NCBI GenBank assembly: GCA_033961575.1
Contig: CM066732.1
Location: 99,687,187-99,751,186, forward strand
Origin: Aselliscus stoliczkanus
Taxonomy: Eukaryota; Chordata; Mammalia; Chiroptera; Hipposideridae
Reading direction: 5' to 3'
Length of the DNA: 64,000 nucleotides
The notes under the pieces were generated by a model. That model did not search any database. It was not told where the DNA came from and was given only the letters and a program-made list of their open reading frames with translations. This document shows positions 22,311-34,708 of the stretch, piece after piece. The position numbers and the translations under genes are program-made. Numbering within the stretch: the first letter of the stretch is position 1; each line of letters begins with the position of its first letter.

Positions 22311-25300
22311 GTGTTCAATCAGAATGTTAATTAATTGAAAGATAATACAAACTATGCTTTCCCATTGATTAGAGCAGATGAACTTGTTTCTTGGTATTGG
22401 GAAGTCAAAGTAGTGTCAGAAAATGACTTGGAAAATAGAAAATGAGTGTGCAAGGAAGTAGCTGTTTCGTGTAAGCCAGAGTGCACCTGGAAGAAGCAGC
22501 CCTGACCCATGGCACTCCCTCGTGACTGGACTGCTTATGTGAACCAGAGCATTTCTCTGCTCTGGCCTATTCTAACTGTCATAATTGGCTCTTATGCTTC
22601 CATATTCTGTCCTGCTCTGCTCCCTCAGTTGGTTAACTCTTCCTTTGGATGTATAATGTTATAAAGGCCCAGGTTTTTGGCCTCACAAACCATTTAAGAG
22701 TATCCTCTGCATTGGTCCAAGGAAGATAGCAGCTCGGGCAGAAAAATACGTAGTAAGGATAAAATGCAAATGGCATCATCTTAGAAAATTTTGGAGCTTG
22801 AAGACAAATTAGAAATTTTCTAGTCCAACCCTTTTTTACTGATGAGAAATAAGTCCCAGAGAGAGAGTGGCATGTCCTGGGCCATACTTTGATTTATAAT
22901 GTAGTCAATGAAAATTCATAAAGTAGCTGCCATATTGAAAGGGTTACAAACAAGAATAGAATGTGAAAAAAGGAAATAAAGGATGGTGACCATGGATCTA
23001 ACTGGCAGGAGGCCCCAGTGTGTGTCCAGTGGAAATAGGCTTTGGGAATTTCTGAATTCATACTCTAACATGCTGTACATTATAGACAAGTCTGGTGCTG
23101 TTACTGCATCATTGATAAAATAGCATTTATTTCTTAGTACAAATCAGAAAAATAAAATATGGCTCTCCCTTTTTCAAACTGGAATAAGTTTGCTTATCTC
23201 CCCAGAGGCAAGCTCTCACGATTAGTTAGCAACTCACAGCCAGACCAGCCCTCTGGGAAGCAGCCAAGCAACAATAAGCCAGTCCTCTCCACTCCCATGG
23301 GCATCCTACAGGGACACATATCTGAGTGGATGGATGTGATTGTTACAGCCACGTGGATCAGGGTGCAGGAAGATCTGCTTTCCTCACACGGAGCACCAAT
23401 GTGCCTGGGCTGGAAGGGGAACTGAACTGACTGTTCCCTAGAGGTTTGGGGCTGAGCAAATGATGCCATTGGCTCTCTCCATATGCACCCATCCGTATCT
23501 TTTACCATACATCTGACAGCCTGCTGTTTGTGCCTATGTGTCAAACACATTCAAAATCTTTTTTTGCAGCTCAGAAGAATAAGCTTGGGTACAATGTGAT
23601 CATGGTGGCAAAAGCTGTAAAGTTCTGAGTCATCTTTCTCATGTGAATTAAAATCATAATCCAGTGATCATAGGTTTAAATAAGGAATATACATGTATTT
23701 TAAAATATATCAGAGACACAGGGTCTCCTTAGGATTATTTCTTTCCCTCTGAGGAACTCAGAAAAGATTAAATAAAGTCTTCTCAGAGTAACAGACATCC
23801 AGGTAGACTAACAAAAACCACAACCAAATACGAAAATGTAAGCTATTCATCCTTGTCTGGGAATTGAAAATGCAGACATCACGTGTTTCCTTTTGGGGAC
23901 ACTGTTGGCTAGCTAGCCTGGTTTCTACTATGATTGGAAGGTCCTCTCTCAAGAGTTACAAGACTGACTACCAGGTCTCCTCAGCACAGATGACAAACAT
24001 GATGACTTGATGGCTCAGGAGGTCTGCAGACCTGGCTCAGCTTCTCAGAGGTGCCGGGACAGGACGGCTCTCAGCAGTCCCTTGAGTTTCACATGACTGC
24101 CCTGTACATGATCCTTCCAGTCTGGTCATCTGCTCGCCACCCCACTCCACCCATGACTTGTTCCAATTCATGTTGGCCCCATGCTTGAGTAATCCTCAGT
24201 CAGCCTCCCAAGGGGTAGGATGACGCTGCTCTCTTCTCTCCCCAATCTATTACCATGTCATAAACTCTATGGCTGGCTCCTCTCAGGGTCTTCTGTTTTA
24301 CAGGTCAAGCAGACTAAGGTTTCTAGTTTCCTGTGTCTTTGCTTTCCAGCTATAAGAACCCCAATTCTCCTAGGAGCCATGTGGAGTTCCCTGACTAAGA
24401 GAAGTCTCAAAAGTAAGTAAGCACAGAAAAGGAAAGTTCAAGATACTATCAATTTGCAAAATGGCAAAGAAAATATAGCTGGAGAGCCATATATCAAAAT
24501 ATTAACAGTAGTTATTGCTGAGTGTTGATTTTTTTCTATGTGAATCTATGTACTTTTCAAATTTATTTTTATCACAAACCGTGAATCAGAAAGAAAATAA
24601 TACATGTTCTGAGTGAGTATAATTGTGCTTCTCTTTGTAACTAGAAAGTAGGGCGATAGAGAGAAACCACAGGGACCCCCTGGACATTACAATGGGCCAG
24701 GATCGGGTTTGGTAAGTAAAGGAAAGAAATTACTGAAATGCCATTTTGAACAAAGCATAAAATCAAACTAAATTTGATATAATAAATAAGATGCCCTAAG
24801 GCCAATCCTACTTAGGTTTCTTTATATTACTTCACATGGCTATGGCTAAATGGATCCTCCATCACCCTCCAGACTAATTACATTTGATTCAGGGCTTCCT
24901 TAAAAGCTCTTCTTTTACAGTGAATTGAAAATGGCTACTAACCTCCATTGACTGGTGATGTGGGGTCACCCATGAATTGATTAGGTAGTCCTGCATTATG
25001 CCTTTGGATGCTAGCTCTGTGGGGACCCTGGAGCCCTGGCTCCATAAATCAGTGGTCAGGGTGGTAATTAACAATATTCTGTTACTATTTCAATGCTATG
25101 ACCCCTTTGTGTGATGCAGTCACGATTGTATCTCTTTCCATGTTGGCATATTCTCCACTCATCTGTTTTTTCTAAAAGGTATCTTACTCATAGTTATTTG
25201 CTCAACTCGAGGCTATTATTTCCCCTGTGTTTTATGTCAGAGAGTTTTAATATATAGTTTTATGCCTACAGAATGGGATGGCAGAAGAGGGTGGGAATGG

Positions 25301-25535
25301 CTAAAAGGCAGTGGGTTGAACTATTAGAAATGTCAATTGAAAACAGAGAAATAAATGCCAAGTGAAATCTGTGATTGACTACCCAGAATTTGTTTTTGAA
25401 AAATATTGGAAACATGATGTGTATTGTAAACAGAATAGTGTTAACTTTAGAATGTTTTTTTTAAACAACAAGTAGCATGTGTATACATTATTATGTTGAA
25501 TTACAATATGTACATTATGTTGAATATATACAATA
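22311..25535. other. Mostly unique sequence, no gene seen
   Basis: Small old repeat traces are visible. 22800-22890 ('ttctagtccaacccttttttactgatga') is part of an old SINE-like repeat, and 24490-24600 ('aatattaacagtagttattg', 'tttttatcacaaaccgtgaa') looks like an L1 3' UTR fragment. The open frames at 23159-23550 (88 codons plus, 118 codons minus) overlap each other and show no domain. Confidence 0.4.
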
Positions 25536-25536
25536 T

Positions 25537-25588
<52 letters not shown>
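25536..25588. repeat. (TA)n microsatellite
   Basis: About 24 TA units, preceded by a related AT-rich stretch (25495-25535) containing two copies of 'acattatgttgaat'-like sequence. Confidence 0.97.
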
Positions 25589-25589
<1 letters not shown>

Positions 25590-25904
25590 TTCAAACTAAC
25601 AGACTTTGAAATAAAGATGGTCACTCTTTTAGCTTATAGATTTTAACCTAGATTTAGCCTCTACTCTCCCTTAGGTCCCTCACTCTATCTGTAACTCACA
25701 CACAGCCTAGGAAGACAGGATGGAAAATGAGGAAGGAAACTGAAGGTCATACCAGTAAAGCTCATAGAAATAGAAGTTTCACCTAGAGAGCCCCAAAGGA
25801 AAAAAGGTTATAGGAAAGACTAGCCACCCAATAAACGTGGTCTTCTGGGAAGAGAAGGAAATTAAATTTACTTCATTAGAGAAACAGAATTCTCTTAGAG
25901 GGCT
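25589..25904. other. Unique sequence, no gene seen
   Basis: No repeat or coding pattern recognised. Confidence 0.4.
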
Positions 25905-26125
25905 AGGCTGTTAAATAAGCCTATGCTTAGATCCTGGCTCCTCTACAAACTAGCTCTATGACTTGGGCAAGTTTCTTAACTGCTCTACTTTTTATCAGTA
26001 AGCTGGCTTGGTTAAAGTAGTACCTGGCTCATATTATTAGGAGTCAATAATATAATAAATGCTGAATGCTTAGAGCATTTCCTGATTTCCTGGTTCCTAG
26101 TAAGCATTGAATAAATGCTAGATTT
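25905..26125 (+). repeat. MIR SINE, sense
   Basis: 'gcttagatcctggctcctct', 'acaaactagctctatgactt', 'gggcaagtttcttaactgct' and 'gcattgaataaatgctag' are the MIR landmarks in order. The region between (26040-26080) is diverged and contains a small local duplication of a 'gaatgcttag' phrase. Confidence 0.8.
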
Positions 26126-26369
26126 TATTATTTTTGTACCCTTTATCTTTAACTGACATTTTGTCAAAACTTTTTAAAGAAAGGTTAGGTATTGGCATTA
26201 GAAATTTTGTCTAAAGATTGAGATTTCTTTTTTTCCATTTGTTCTAGGTTTATAGCTGCTCCTCAGATGCTGCACTGCATTTTGAGGTTTCTTTTAAGAA
26301 TTCAAGATATTCTGGCTATCTTTTTCTAAACATCCAGCCCTTGTTATTAGAATAATATCAGTGATAAAA
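26126..26369. other. Unique sequence
   Basis: No gene or named repeat. Confidence 0.35.
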
Positions 26370-26620
26370 AATATTCGCAGAACACATTTTATGTGCTAGG
26401 CAGTGTTCTATGTGCTTTACATAGATTCATGCATTTGTTTCTCATCACAACCCTATAGCATTGTCCCCATTTGACAGGTAAAGGTACTTCAAGTACACGA
26501 AGGTTGAAGTATTTTGCCAGAGATCTTCCAGCTGGAAAATAGCAGAGTCAGTGGCCAAGCTCGGCAAGCCTGCTCCAGAGGCACACCTTCACACTCTCTG
26601 CTGTTACCACAACTAAATGC
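26370..26620 (-). repeat. MIR SINE, antisense, near full length
   Basis: The plus strand shows 'ttttatgtgctaggcagtgt', 'tctatgtgctttacatagat', 'catcacaaccctatagcatt', 'gtccccatttgacaggtaaa' and ends at 'acactctctgctgtt'. A good match to the reversed MIR consensus. Confidence 0.85.
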
Positions 26621-26900
26621 TATCACATTGACTGCCTTTGGTTTTCATTTGGCCAGTGGAAGAACTCCTGCCTTACTGGGGAGTTGGTAACTAACCAGAA
26701 GTTCTGAGTCAGTGGCTCATCAAGAACTCTAAGAGATATATTATAAAACTTAATCAAAACTGATTCTTTCCAAATAGTCAAATTTTAGTAGACACAAATG
26801 TTTCTCTAATACTGGTTCTTGCTGATCCATCTCCGTGTGATTTATCTGTGAGCTGTTCTCTTTCAATAGTCATTGCTTCACACATAAGGAGGGAATATAT
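26621..26900. other. Unique sequence
   Basis: No gene or named repeat. Confidence 0.35.
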
Positions 26901-26904
26901 CTCA

Positions 26905-27541
26905 CATTTCTTTCTTTCTTTTTTTTAAAGATTTTATTGGGGAATTGGGGGAGGGGAGCAGTGTTAGGGAATTGGGGAAGGGCACCAGCCAAGTTGTTAT
27001 TCTTCAATCTTCATTGTGGAGGGCGCCAGTCATCATCTGGCTGCCCGTTAGCAGCCGGTGGCCTCTAAGTTCAAGGTATTGTGTTCAATCTTAGTTGCGG
27101 GTGGGACTGCCACCATCCCATGCGGGAGTTGAACCAGCAACCTTGTTGTTAAAAGCACAGGCTCTATCCACTAAGCCATCTGGACGGCAGCTCAGTTCAA
27201 GGTGCCGAGTTCAGCCTTAGTTGCAGGTGGGCATAGCCACCAACCTATGTGGGAGTCAAACCTGTCAGCCTTGTTGTTAAGAGCACACATTCTATCCACT
27301 GAGCCACCCGGGCGGCAGCTCAGCTCAAAGTGCCTAGTTCAGTCTTAGTTGCGGGTGGGTGTAGCCCACCATCGAACAGGCAATCTTGTTTGTTACACCA
27401 GCTGAGCCATCCTCCCACCTGTTGGTGGCTCAGTGACAGCTCAGCTCAGATGCAGCATCACTGGCCCACATGGGAATCGAACTGGCAGCCCTGTTGCTCA
27501 GAGCTCGTGCTCTTAAGCAACTGAGCCACTCAGCCTGCCCC
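26905..27541 (-). mobile_element. Long SINE made of repeated tRNA-like modules
   Basis: The left end carries the same tail as the SINE at 12339-12791 (AATAAA on the minus strand at 26933-26938, TCTTT at 26927-26931, and the 'ccccaattccc' block). The right part contains about four successive tRNA-like modules. Each has a 'gagtcaaacc'/'gaatcgaact' B-box-like word and an 'actgagcca' A-box-like word, around 27120-27185, 27240-27310, 27365-27410 and 27465-27540. The modules are joined by linkers ending 'gcagctcag(c/t)tcaa' and 'cttagttgc(g/a)ggtgg'. Target duplication is uncertain. Confidence 0.8.
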
Positions 27542-27544
27542 CAC

Positions 27545-28685
27545 CTGTTGAACATTCTTAATTCATCTCCCTATTTTGTGTAGGAGAGGCCTTGCTAACT
27601 TGCAGGACCTAGGGAAAAAAACTGGCTGGAGTTGTGCCATTAGAACTGTTTGGCAGATATGTAACGAGAAGCCCAGGTGTGGGAAATGAAAACCTTCTTC
27701 CTAAAGGACAAATCTTCCAGGTTCCTTACCTGAGTACATTTGCCAGGGGCCTCCCACTCTTGGTGGTGGGTTCTCTGGCATGAAGCCCAGCTTCAAAAGG
27801 AAGGTGTGTGGCAGGGTGGCTGCTGGAAATTGATAGCTCAATTTGGCCCAAGGGTTAACTCTGAGTTCTGCAGGGCTTCTTTATTTTTCTATCTTTCTTT
27901 AAAGGATGTTCTTTTAGCTGAATTCTTCAACCTTAAATAGTCTATATTCTTAGTGTACTCTTTTAGTCAATATTTACTTATTTACTTTAAACTTCTTTAA
28001 TCATTTTGTTGTATTGTCTTCCTTTTTTATTGTATCTTATAGTCTGAATTTTTAGTTTGTTATTTTATCTTATTTTATACTGTTATCTTGTTTTATCTAA
28101 ATTGTATGTACTGGTTTTATACTGTGTTTTCAATTTTATTTACACTTTGCTTTATCTTTAATGGCAAGAGGAAGTGCCTATACTGGGTGCCCAGCTAGGG
28201 GACAGCCCCTAACCGAATGGAGGGAGAAAGTGATTGGATTTTTTTGTCCTTCTAAATATCTCACTGAATAGCTCTTTAATTTTTCTGCTGTGTGTTCTTC
28301 CCTCTTTCCAATAATGAAATTTTAACATAAAATATGTCAATCAAGCTAATTATGCAGATTCGCCTGTCAACTTCATTTTCTCTTACATTTACCTCATCTT
28401 TCCAGGACAATAATATTATTTTTAGTGCCAGTGGCTTTGAGTTAGAATTAGGCCATCTTTTCACAGTACTGGCCCAAACTTTCTAATGCTTCCTGATCTA
28501 AATGTACAGTTTTTATGTTGAACAAATTCTGTATATTGAGTAAGATAAATCATGAGTTATTGTGAAAAACAGATGGGAGGGTTTTTTAGAATAATCTCCC
28601 ACTTCATGTTTAATTTTCCTATAACATTATAACTGTTCCCTCCCTTCTTTTCCATGGTTTCAACCCCATTAAAATCTTTTATTTC
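27545..28685. other. T-rich sequence, no gene seen
   Basis: 27940-28170 is T-rich with recurring 'ttttatctta' and 'ttttatac' words and low complexity. The remainder is unremarkable. The 66-codon frame at 27740-27940 has no motif. Confidence 0.4.
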
Positions 28686-28689
28686 TACT

Positions 28690-29095
28690 CCTGGACCTCT
28701 GTTTGCTGGATAACAGGTCCCTGCAACTCAAGTCTCCTTCTCCATGTTTCTTCCTTGTGAAACCACTTCCACATTGTTCTTGAAATCCACTCCTCTTCTC
28801 CAGTGCCTCCACTGGTTCTCCATGGCCCATGAATGAATTCCAAACTCTTCATCCCTGCATTCAAAGTCTCCAGATTGTCCCCAGCCCCATTTTCCAAATG
28901 GATCTCTAATTCTCTCCCTCATATTAGACAAAACAATCAAACTTCATGGTTTTCTGGTCTTCATTTATGGCTCAAAAATTTCCATAGTTATTTCTGTGTT
29001 CACACTCTTGTCAATATTACACCCTTTTAAAAGCCCCTTTCCCACTTTTTGACCTCTTTAGGAAATAATCAAACTTTCTATGATGTTCCCTGGAG
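28690..29095 (+). repeat. Probable L2 fragment, sense
   Basis: C/T-rich sequence with L2-like landmarks: 'ctggttctccatggcccatg' near 28809, 'attccaaactcttcatccct' near 28837, 'ttcaaagtctccagattgt' and 'aggaaataatcaaactttct'. These correspond to the 'aaaatccaaactccttacca' region of L2 and what follows. Diverged. Confidence 0.5.
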
Positions 29096-29124
29096 AAATA
29101 CTATTTTATATTGATTCACATGGA

Positions 29125-29290
29125 GTTTGGCCCTAGATGGACCTCAGTTCAAATTCTGGCTGTGCTATGTATTATTTGATTTGAGGCAAGTTATTAAACT
29201 TTTTGAGCTTTGTTTCCAGATCTGTAAAATCAGGCTAATACAAGTCATCTCATAGGATGTTATAAGAAAAAAATAAGATGAAGTGTGAAG
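29125..29290 (+). repeat. MIR SINE, sense, diverged
   Basis: 'gatggacctcagttcaaatt', 'tttgaggcaagttattaaac', 'tttccagatctgtaaaatca' and 'ataggatgttataagaaa' follow the MIR order. Confidence 0.75.
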
Positions 29291-29425
29291 TTCTGAGGTC
29301 TTTTTATATTAAAAAAGTTTGAGGCTCTGATTCAATATTTGAGGATCAGCAGAAGAAGGAAAGGAGCCTCTGTTATGTTAAGAGTTATACAGTCAGGGGT
29401 TATGGAGTATGAGGGTATGAGAGCT

Positions 29426-29436
29426 ACACACACACA

Positions 29437-29486
<50 letters not shown>
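29426..29486. repeat. (CA)n microsatellite
   Basis: About 30 CA units with a single CTCA interruption at 29437-29440. Confidence 0.97.
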
Positions 29487-29487
<1 letters not shown>

Positions 29488-30589
29488 GGAGCTTCAACTC
29501 CTCAGCTGAAATTCTCATTTGATATAGTCAGGTTTTCTAGCTTTTCAGATTCTATCTGGATTTAAGAGGCTTTTTATATATGGAGAGCCACCTCTCTTTG
29601 AGAAATGCCAAAGTGATCCTAGACAGACCATCCTGAAAATAAGTCAATTTGCAAAAACATCTTTTTATTATGAGGTTTATTTATATCTGGAGTAATTTTA
29701 AGCTGTGCAAATATACTGGTACCCAGTATATTAACTATCTAAAATAAGTTTAAAAATATTAAAATATTCAACTAAGAACACCTTGGAAGCAATGTTAGTT
29801 GGGCAGGAAACTCCAACATGTGCAGGGAAATTGAGGGGACAAGGGTTTCTTAGGGAAGATGTAAAGAGGGAAACAGTTAACAGTACCCTTGTAAAATAAA
29901 CGCATCCACAGTGCAAGGCAAGCAGGATAACTTTTAACTGACCAGCCCAATCTTATGACTGGGCTATGTCATCAAAGGAATCGAACCAATAGGGCATGCA
30001 CTGACTTGGCTACAGTCATCCCTGGGGCAGTACAATCTGCTTAAAGCTATAAGGGCAGACAGAGTGAAGTTAGAAACACAAGTAGAAACAAAGAGACAGT
30101 AATATTTCAAGTGACAACTAGTCAGGGGTGAAAACTTGTTTTACGTGAAAAGATACCTCTCTCTGATCTTCCTAAGTGAATGCCACGTTAGGTTGAATAA
30201 AAACAGACTGGAAGGGACAGATACATATTCTGAGGCATATTTGTTCTTCACAGGATGTATTAAAGAGTATGGAGATTTTCCCGTTTCCCTTTCTTTTTTC
30301 ATAGGAATTGAGAACCCAATGGGCTTTCAGCTTCCTTAACAAAGGGAACATAGAGGATCTTATTATGAGCTAAGAGGAGATGGAGGAAATATGGTCAAGT
30401 GCCAGGATGTCAGATACTGTGGCCTTGTGGGGAAAGTCCATTGTTGTTTTTGAAATATTTCTTTAATATTACCACTTATAATATTTATATAATATATTCA
30501 CATACATAATCAGAGTAATTATAAGAATATTACATATATACATACTTACATATATGTATGCTGTGGTAATTTTAGTTTTATAACAATGA
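29487..30589. other. Unique sequence, no gene seen
   Basis: AT-rich, with a TA-rich patch at 30475-30560. No repeat family or coding pattern recognised. Confidence 0.4.
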
Positions 30590-30785
30590 ATATATTACTG
30601 AATGCCTAGTGTATGCTAGTTTATTAATGTTATTTTAAGTACTTAAAGCAACTCTGCAAGGTAGATTCTATTTCAGTTTGTGATGTAAAAACTGCAGCTG
30701 AGGATGTTTAAGTGACTTAATCAAGCCAGTTTTAAGTGGCAGAGTCCTAAGGCTGACTCGCTATTCTGCCATTTCTCTGATTAAA
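30590..30785 (-). repeat. MIR SINE, antisense
   Basis: The plus strand shows 'attactgaatgcctagtgta', 'agcaactctgcaaggtagat', 'gtgacttaatcaagccagtt' and 'ttaagtggcagagtcctaag', a reversed MIR in the expected order. Confidence 0.8.
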
Positions 30786-33700
30786 GAAAACTAACCACAA
30801 AATCAAAACCATGCACTCTGCATAACACCGAATCATCCAGAAAAGTTTAAATAGTGTAAGCTTTATAAATGGCATGTGTACCAGACAATTTTGTGATTCT
30901 TATTACTCAATATTTTAGGTTTAATTATCTTTATGTGGATCAGGATATTGTTGGTGTGTATATTGTCTAACTTTTGTTTGTTGGCTGAAACTATTCTCTC
31001 TAGTTGGTGTTTTCCTTTAGAATCTAGTTCATGCAAATGCTGATGTCACAAGGGCTGATCTATTTCTGCTTCTGAAGCACAAGGCTCTGACTAGCACCTG
31101 GTGATGGCAGCTAAGGGTCAGGTATTGTTTCAGTTTGGCTTTTGGAAATTTAGAATACAATAAGCACAAACGTGTCTGAAACAATAACTGATGCAGTAGT
31201 TAGCCCTTGTGGTAAGCAGTGCTGAATCTTAACTGAGATTGAAGGCCAGGGAGTCTTGCGCCGGGGTATGTATTGTGCTAGCTCAGCAGTCTCAGGCTGG
31301 GGCTGGAAGAAAACGTCCATAAATCTGGAGCCAGACATGGTGAAAAGGGCCAGTAAGGGGAGGGCTGGCATCAGGGAAAGAAAGCTGAATGAAGTAAAGA
31401 AGCTAGAAGAAAGTAAAGACTTGGGGGAGAATAACTAACTGTGTCATCGGGCTCAGGAGGATAATATTATGTCTGCAAGCTGTCCCAGACATACCATGTC
31501 TCCTTCCTGTATTCAAATTGGCAGCACAATGCCATAGTGTAGGTTGTCCTGGCTTGAACGTCCTCATCTTAGTCAAATTATGTTGCAAGGAAAGACACAC
31601 CCTTTATGTACACACCTATGACATGAATATATGTTATATACTCTAAATTGAGTAATTCGTCATTTTCAGAATTGGTGTCATTAATTTTAATGTTTGTCTT
31701 TGATAAAACAAACACCCTTCATCTTCATTATACTGAAATGCAACCTCTTTCAAAAACACATATTCATTTATATTTTCAATTTACTTTGTGCTATTTTTCA
31801 AAAAGTCAGGTCAAGACCTAATTTCTAAAGCAATCTTCACAGTGCTTTATTGTTCACCAGTGACTTATACGATTAAGGAATCCATCAAGATTTTTTTTTT
31901 GTTGTTGTTCTTTCTATAGCATCTCCTTTGCCAATATCTCATTCTTTGTGGTTTGCAGTTCAATATCTTGAATAAAAATTCATATAAGAAATGGATGTTA
32001 TACTTTAGAAAATGGCAGCTCCATTTCAGCAGCCATATAATTTCTTAGAATTTGTGCTTTCTTATTGTGAAGTTCAATCATCTAAATACAAAAAGGCATT
32101 TAAACACTTAAATACAACATCTACCTGGGATTAATAAGGCGCCATGGTTTCTTTCAGTCACAACAATGGTACCCAAACATTCATTAAAAAAAAAAAAAAT
32201 CCAAATAATTCATCAAAAAATAAATGGGGCTGAAAGGTTGATACTCAAATGATTAGGTTACTGAATAAGCCAGTTTGGTGGCAATATTACTAAGATATGA
32301 GGAAAGAAGACAAAGAGTGTGACACAGCCATAGATCCTATCTGCTTTTAGAATGCCAAAAAAGAATAATTCTGTTCCAGGCATATGAAGTAAAAATCTTT
32401 TTAAATCTTCAATCTACTGGTTGCTCACATGCCTTACAGCAGGTTTAGGAAGGAAAATAAACACTTAAAAGGGTGGTAAATGGACAGAGAAAATGGACTT
32501 CTTATTAAGTTAAATGGTATTCATTTAGCCATGAATGCTAATGGCACTAGGACACATGGAATCAGGAATGACTGATATCTCTCTTGCTATATCTTATGTG
32601 CTAAAGTAACACTGATAGGGATAACATGAGGATATTCTCACAGTGGAACAGAAAAGCACCATGATGTATAGATTGAAATGAACAGACTATAAGACCTAAC
32701 TACATATTAATATTTGCCTTAATTTCAGACCTTGTCTTAAACCATATTATGTAATAAGCCCAAGCTGAGTAATATCTAAAAATTGTAATATATTAAATTT
32801 GTTGCAAATGAGGTATAGGTTACAGTGCCATAATTGTCAGTGCCTAGCATGGTCCTTCATAAAGAGAATCTATTAATTGAAATAATTATGTTCCTATGAG
32901 AAAGAAACATACTGTTGACATAGTAAGCGGTTGGGTGTTAAATGTATATGTATCATCAAATGTTATTTTTATCATGCCTTTAGAATATATTGTTCTAAGT
33001 AAAATAGGTTAGATAAAATGGTCTCGAATTATTAAGATTTTTTACTAATAATAAATGAAATAAGCAGGTATATATTTAATATTAATAACTATAAATCTAG
33101 TCATTTAGAGTGTAGTATTCAGTTGGGAAAATATCTATTAAATTTGTTAGCTTTCCTTTATTCATGTAGTTCTTTCATTTTCAATTTTTTAAAATAAATA
33201 TTTCTGGTAGTTTTTAAGACTAAACAAGCATATCATAATTTGGAAAAATATAATTAATTGCCCATAAAAAGACCAGGAAAATAAGATCAGGGGAAAAAAT
33301 GTTTCTAAAACTAATTTTTAAAAAGTTTAAAACTTCCAAGTGGCCGGAACAAAACAAATGGAGATATATTTGATTATATCATTTTTATTCTTAAGGAAAA
33401 AAGTAATATCAGTTTCTGAGGAGAAACATTTTCCCCCTTGTACTTTGGTCTTATATTTCTTGAGTATATCTTCTCAAATAGCCACTGAGTCATGCATTGG
33501 AAATACCATTAGCTATACAGATGGGGTAAATGCAATACCAATTTATATAGCACCTAGTGATTTGATTTCTGTGTGTTTCACACATATCACTGTGGTCACT
33601 CCTCCCTTGTCCTATGTCTCCCATTCTTAGAGCATGATATCAGTACTCTCCCACATTCTCTCTCTCCTTCTCTGTTTTTTTTTTAAAATGTGTTCTTTAT

Positions 33701-34610
33701 CCAAAGGTTATATTGCAACGTATGAAATGCACGCTAACTTTTCAAATGATAAATGACAGCAGGGAGTTGTGAAATCCCTTCCTGGCTATGAAAAGGTGCT
33801 TTTACTATATAATCAAATTTTTACATTATTAATAGGAAGTTCCTAGAGAAAAAGAAGTATACTGGTGGTAGAGGGAAGCTACAGATCAGCTAGGTTGGCA
33901 GTTAGGAAGGAAAGCTGGGTGTGAAACGGAGCAGGCAAAGAGAAGCAGGAGCCCATGAAGACAAACTGGAGCCCACACTTGTTTCTCTTCATTTCCAGCC
34001 TTACTGATGCTGGTCACCTATAGGAAAAGGTTGTGTCTCATGACACAAGTGTTATACAGGTGTCTAGACCAGGACTTGGGGAAGCTAAGGGATAAGATCT
34101 GCGGAGGCTGAGGGCCTGCGGGTTTGGGTGCTGCTCATGTCAGCAAATGAGCCAGTAGATAAATGAAAGTGTGCATGAGTGGCCATAATGCCTAGAATTG
34201 TGTACCAGCCTTCAGAACATAAAAATCCCTACCTCTCTATTTCTGCTTTCTAAATCTTGTATAGACCATACAAGGTAAAAAGCCAATCCTTGAGTAAATT
34301 TTTTTACGGAAGATTTTTTATGCAAGGTAAGTGACCAATTCTAACCCAGAATTATATGAGGAAGAAAAGTCTGGGACCTTAGTTTTAGCTTAGCTATATT
34401 GATACAGCTCAAAGCCCTCACGGTCCACTCCTTGTCAATATGGCATCTATCTGCACCTCTTTTATTCATACTTAACTTTCTTATTAGCCTTCTTACAAAA
34501 TAACATATAAAGTCCCTCTATATTTGGAGGATGTTCATTCCTCTTCTAGCTGAACATAGCACTTGCTTTTAATTACTGAGATATACGGTTAACTACTTTT
34601 TTTACTCTTT
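30786..34610. other. Long stretch of unique AT-rich sequence, no gene seen
   Basis: Nearly 4 kb without a repeat family I can name and without a convincing open frame (longest 96 codons at 33340-33630, no motif). 32170-33330 is strongly AT-rich. A run of A at 32188-32200 could be a decayed poly(A), but no attached element is recognisable. Confidence 0.4.
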
Positions 34611-34635
34611 CTTTTCCTTCCTTCCTTCCTTCTTT

Positions 34636-34707
<72 letters not shown>

Positions 34708-34708
34708 T
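34611..34708. repeat. (CTTT)n microsatellite with (CTTC) start
   Basis: About 20 CTTT units preceded by a few CTTC units. It ends exactly where antisense L1 3' UTR sequence begins, in the position expected for that L1's poly(A) tail, so it probably grew from the tail. Confidence 0.95.

Noticed and set aside
27120..27540. Regular spacing of similar modules as a possible CRISPR-like array or satellite
   Set aside because: The modules are tRNA-like SINE units with a shared SINE tail; the genome is eukaryotic and the repeats are not identical direct repeats with unique spacers.
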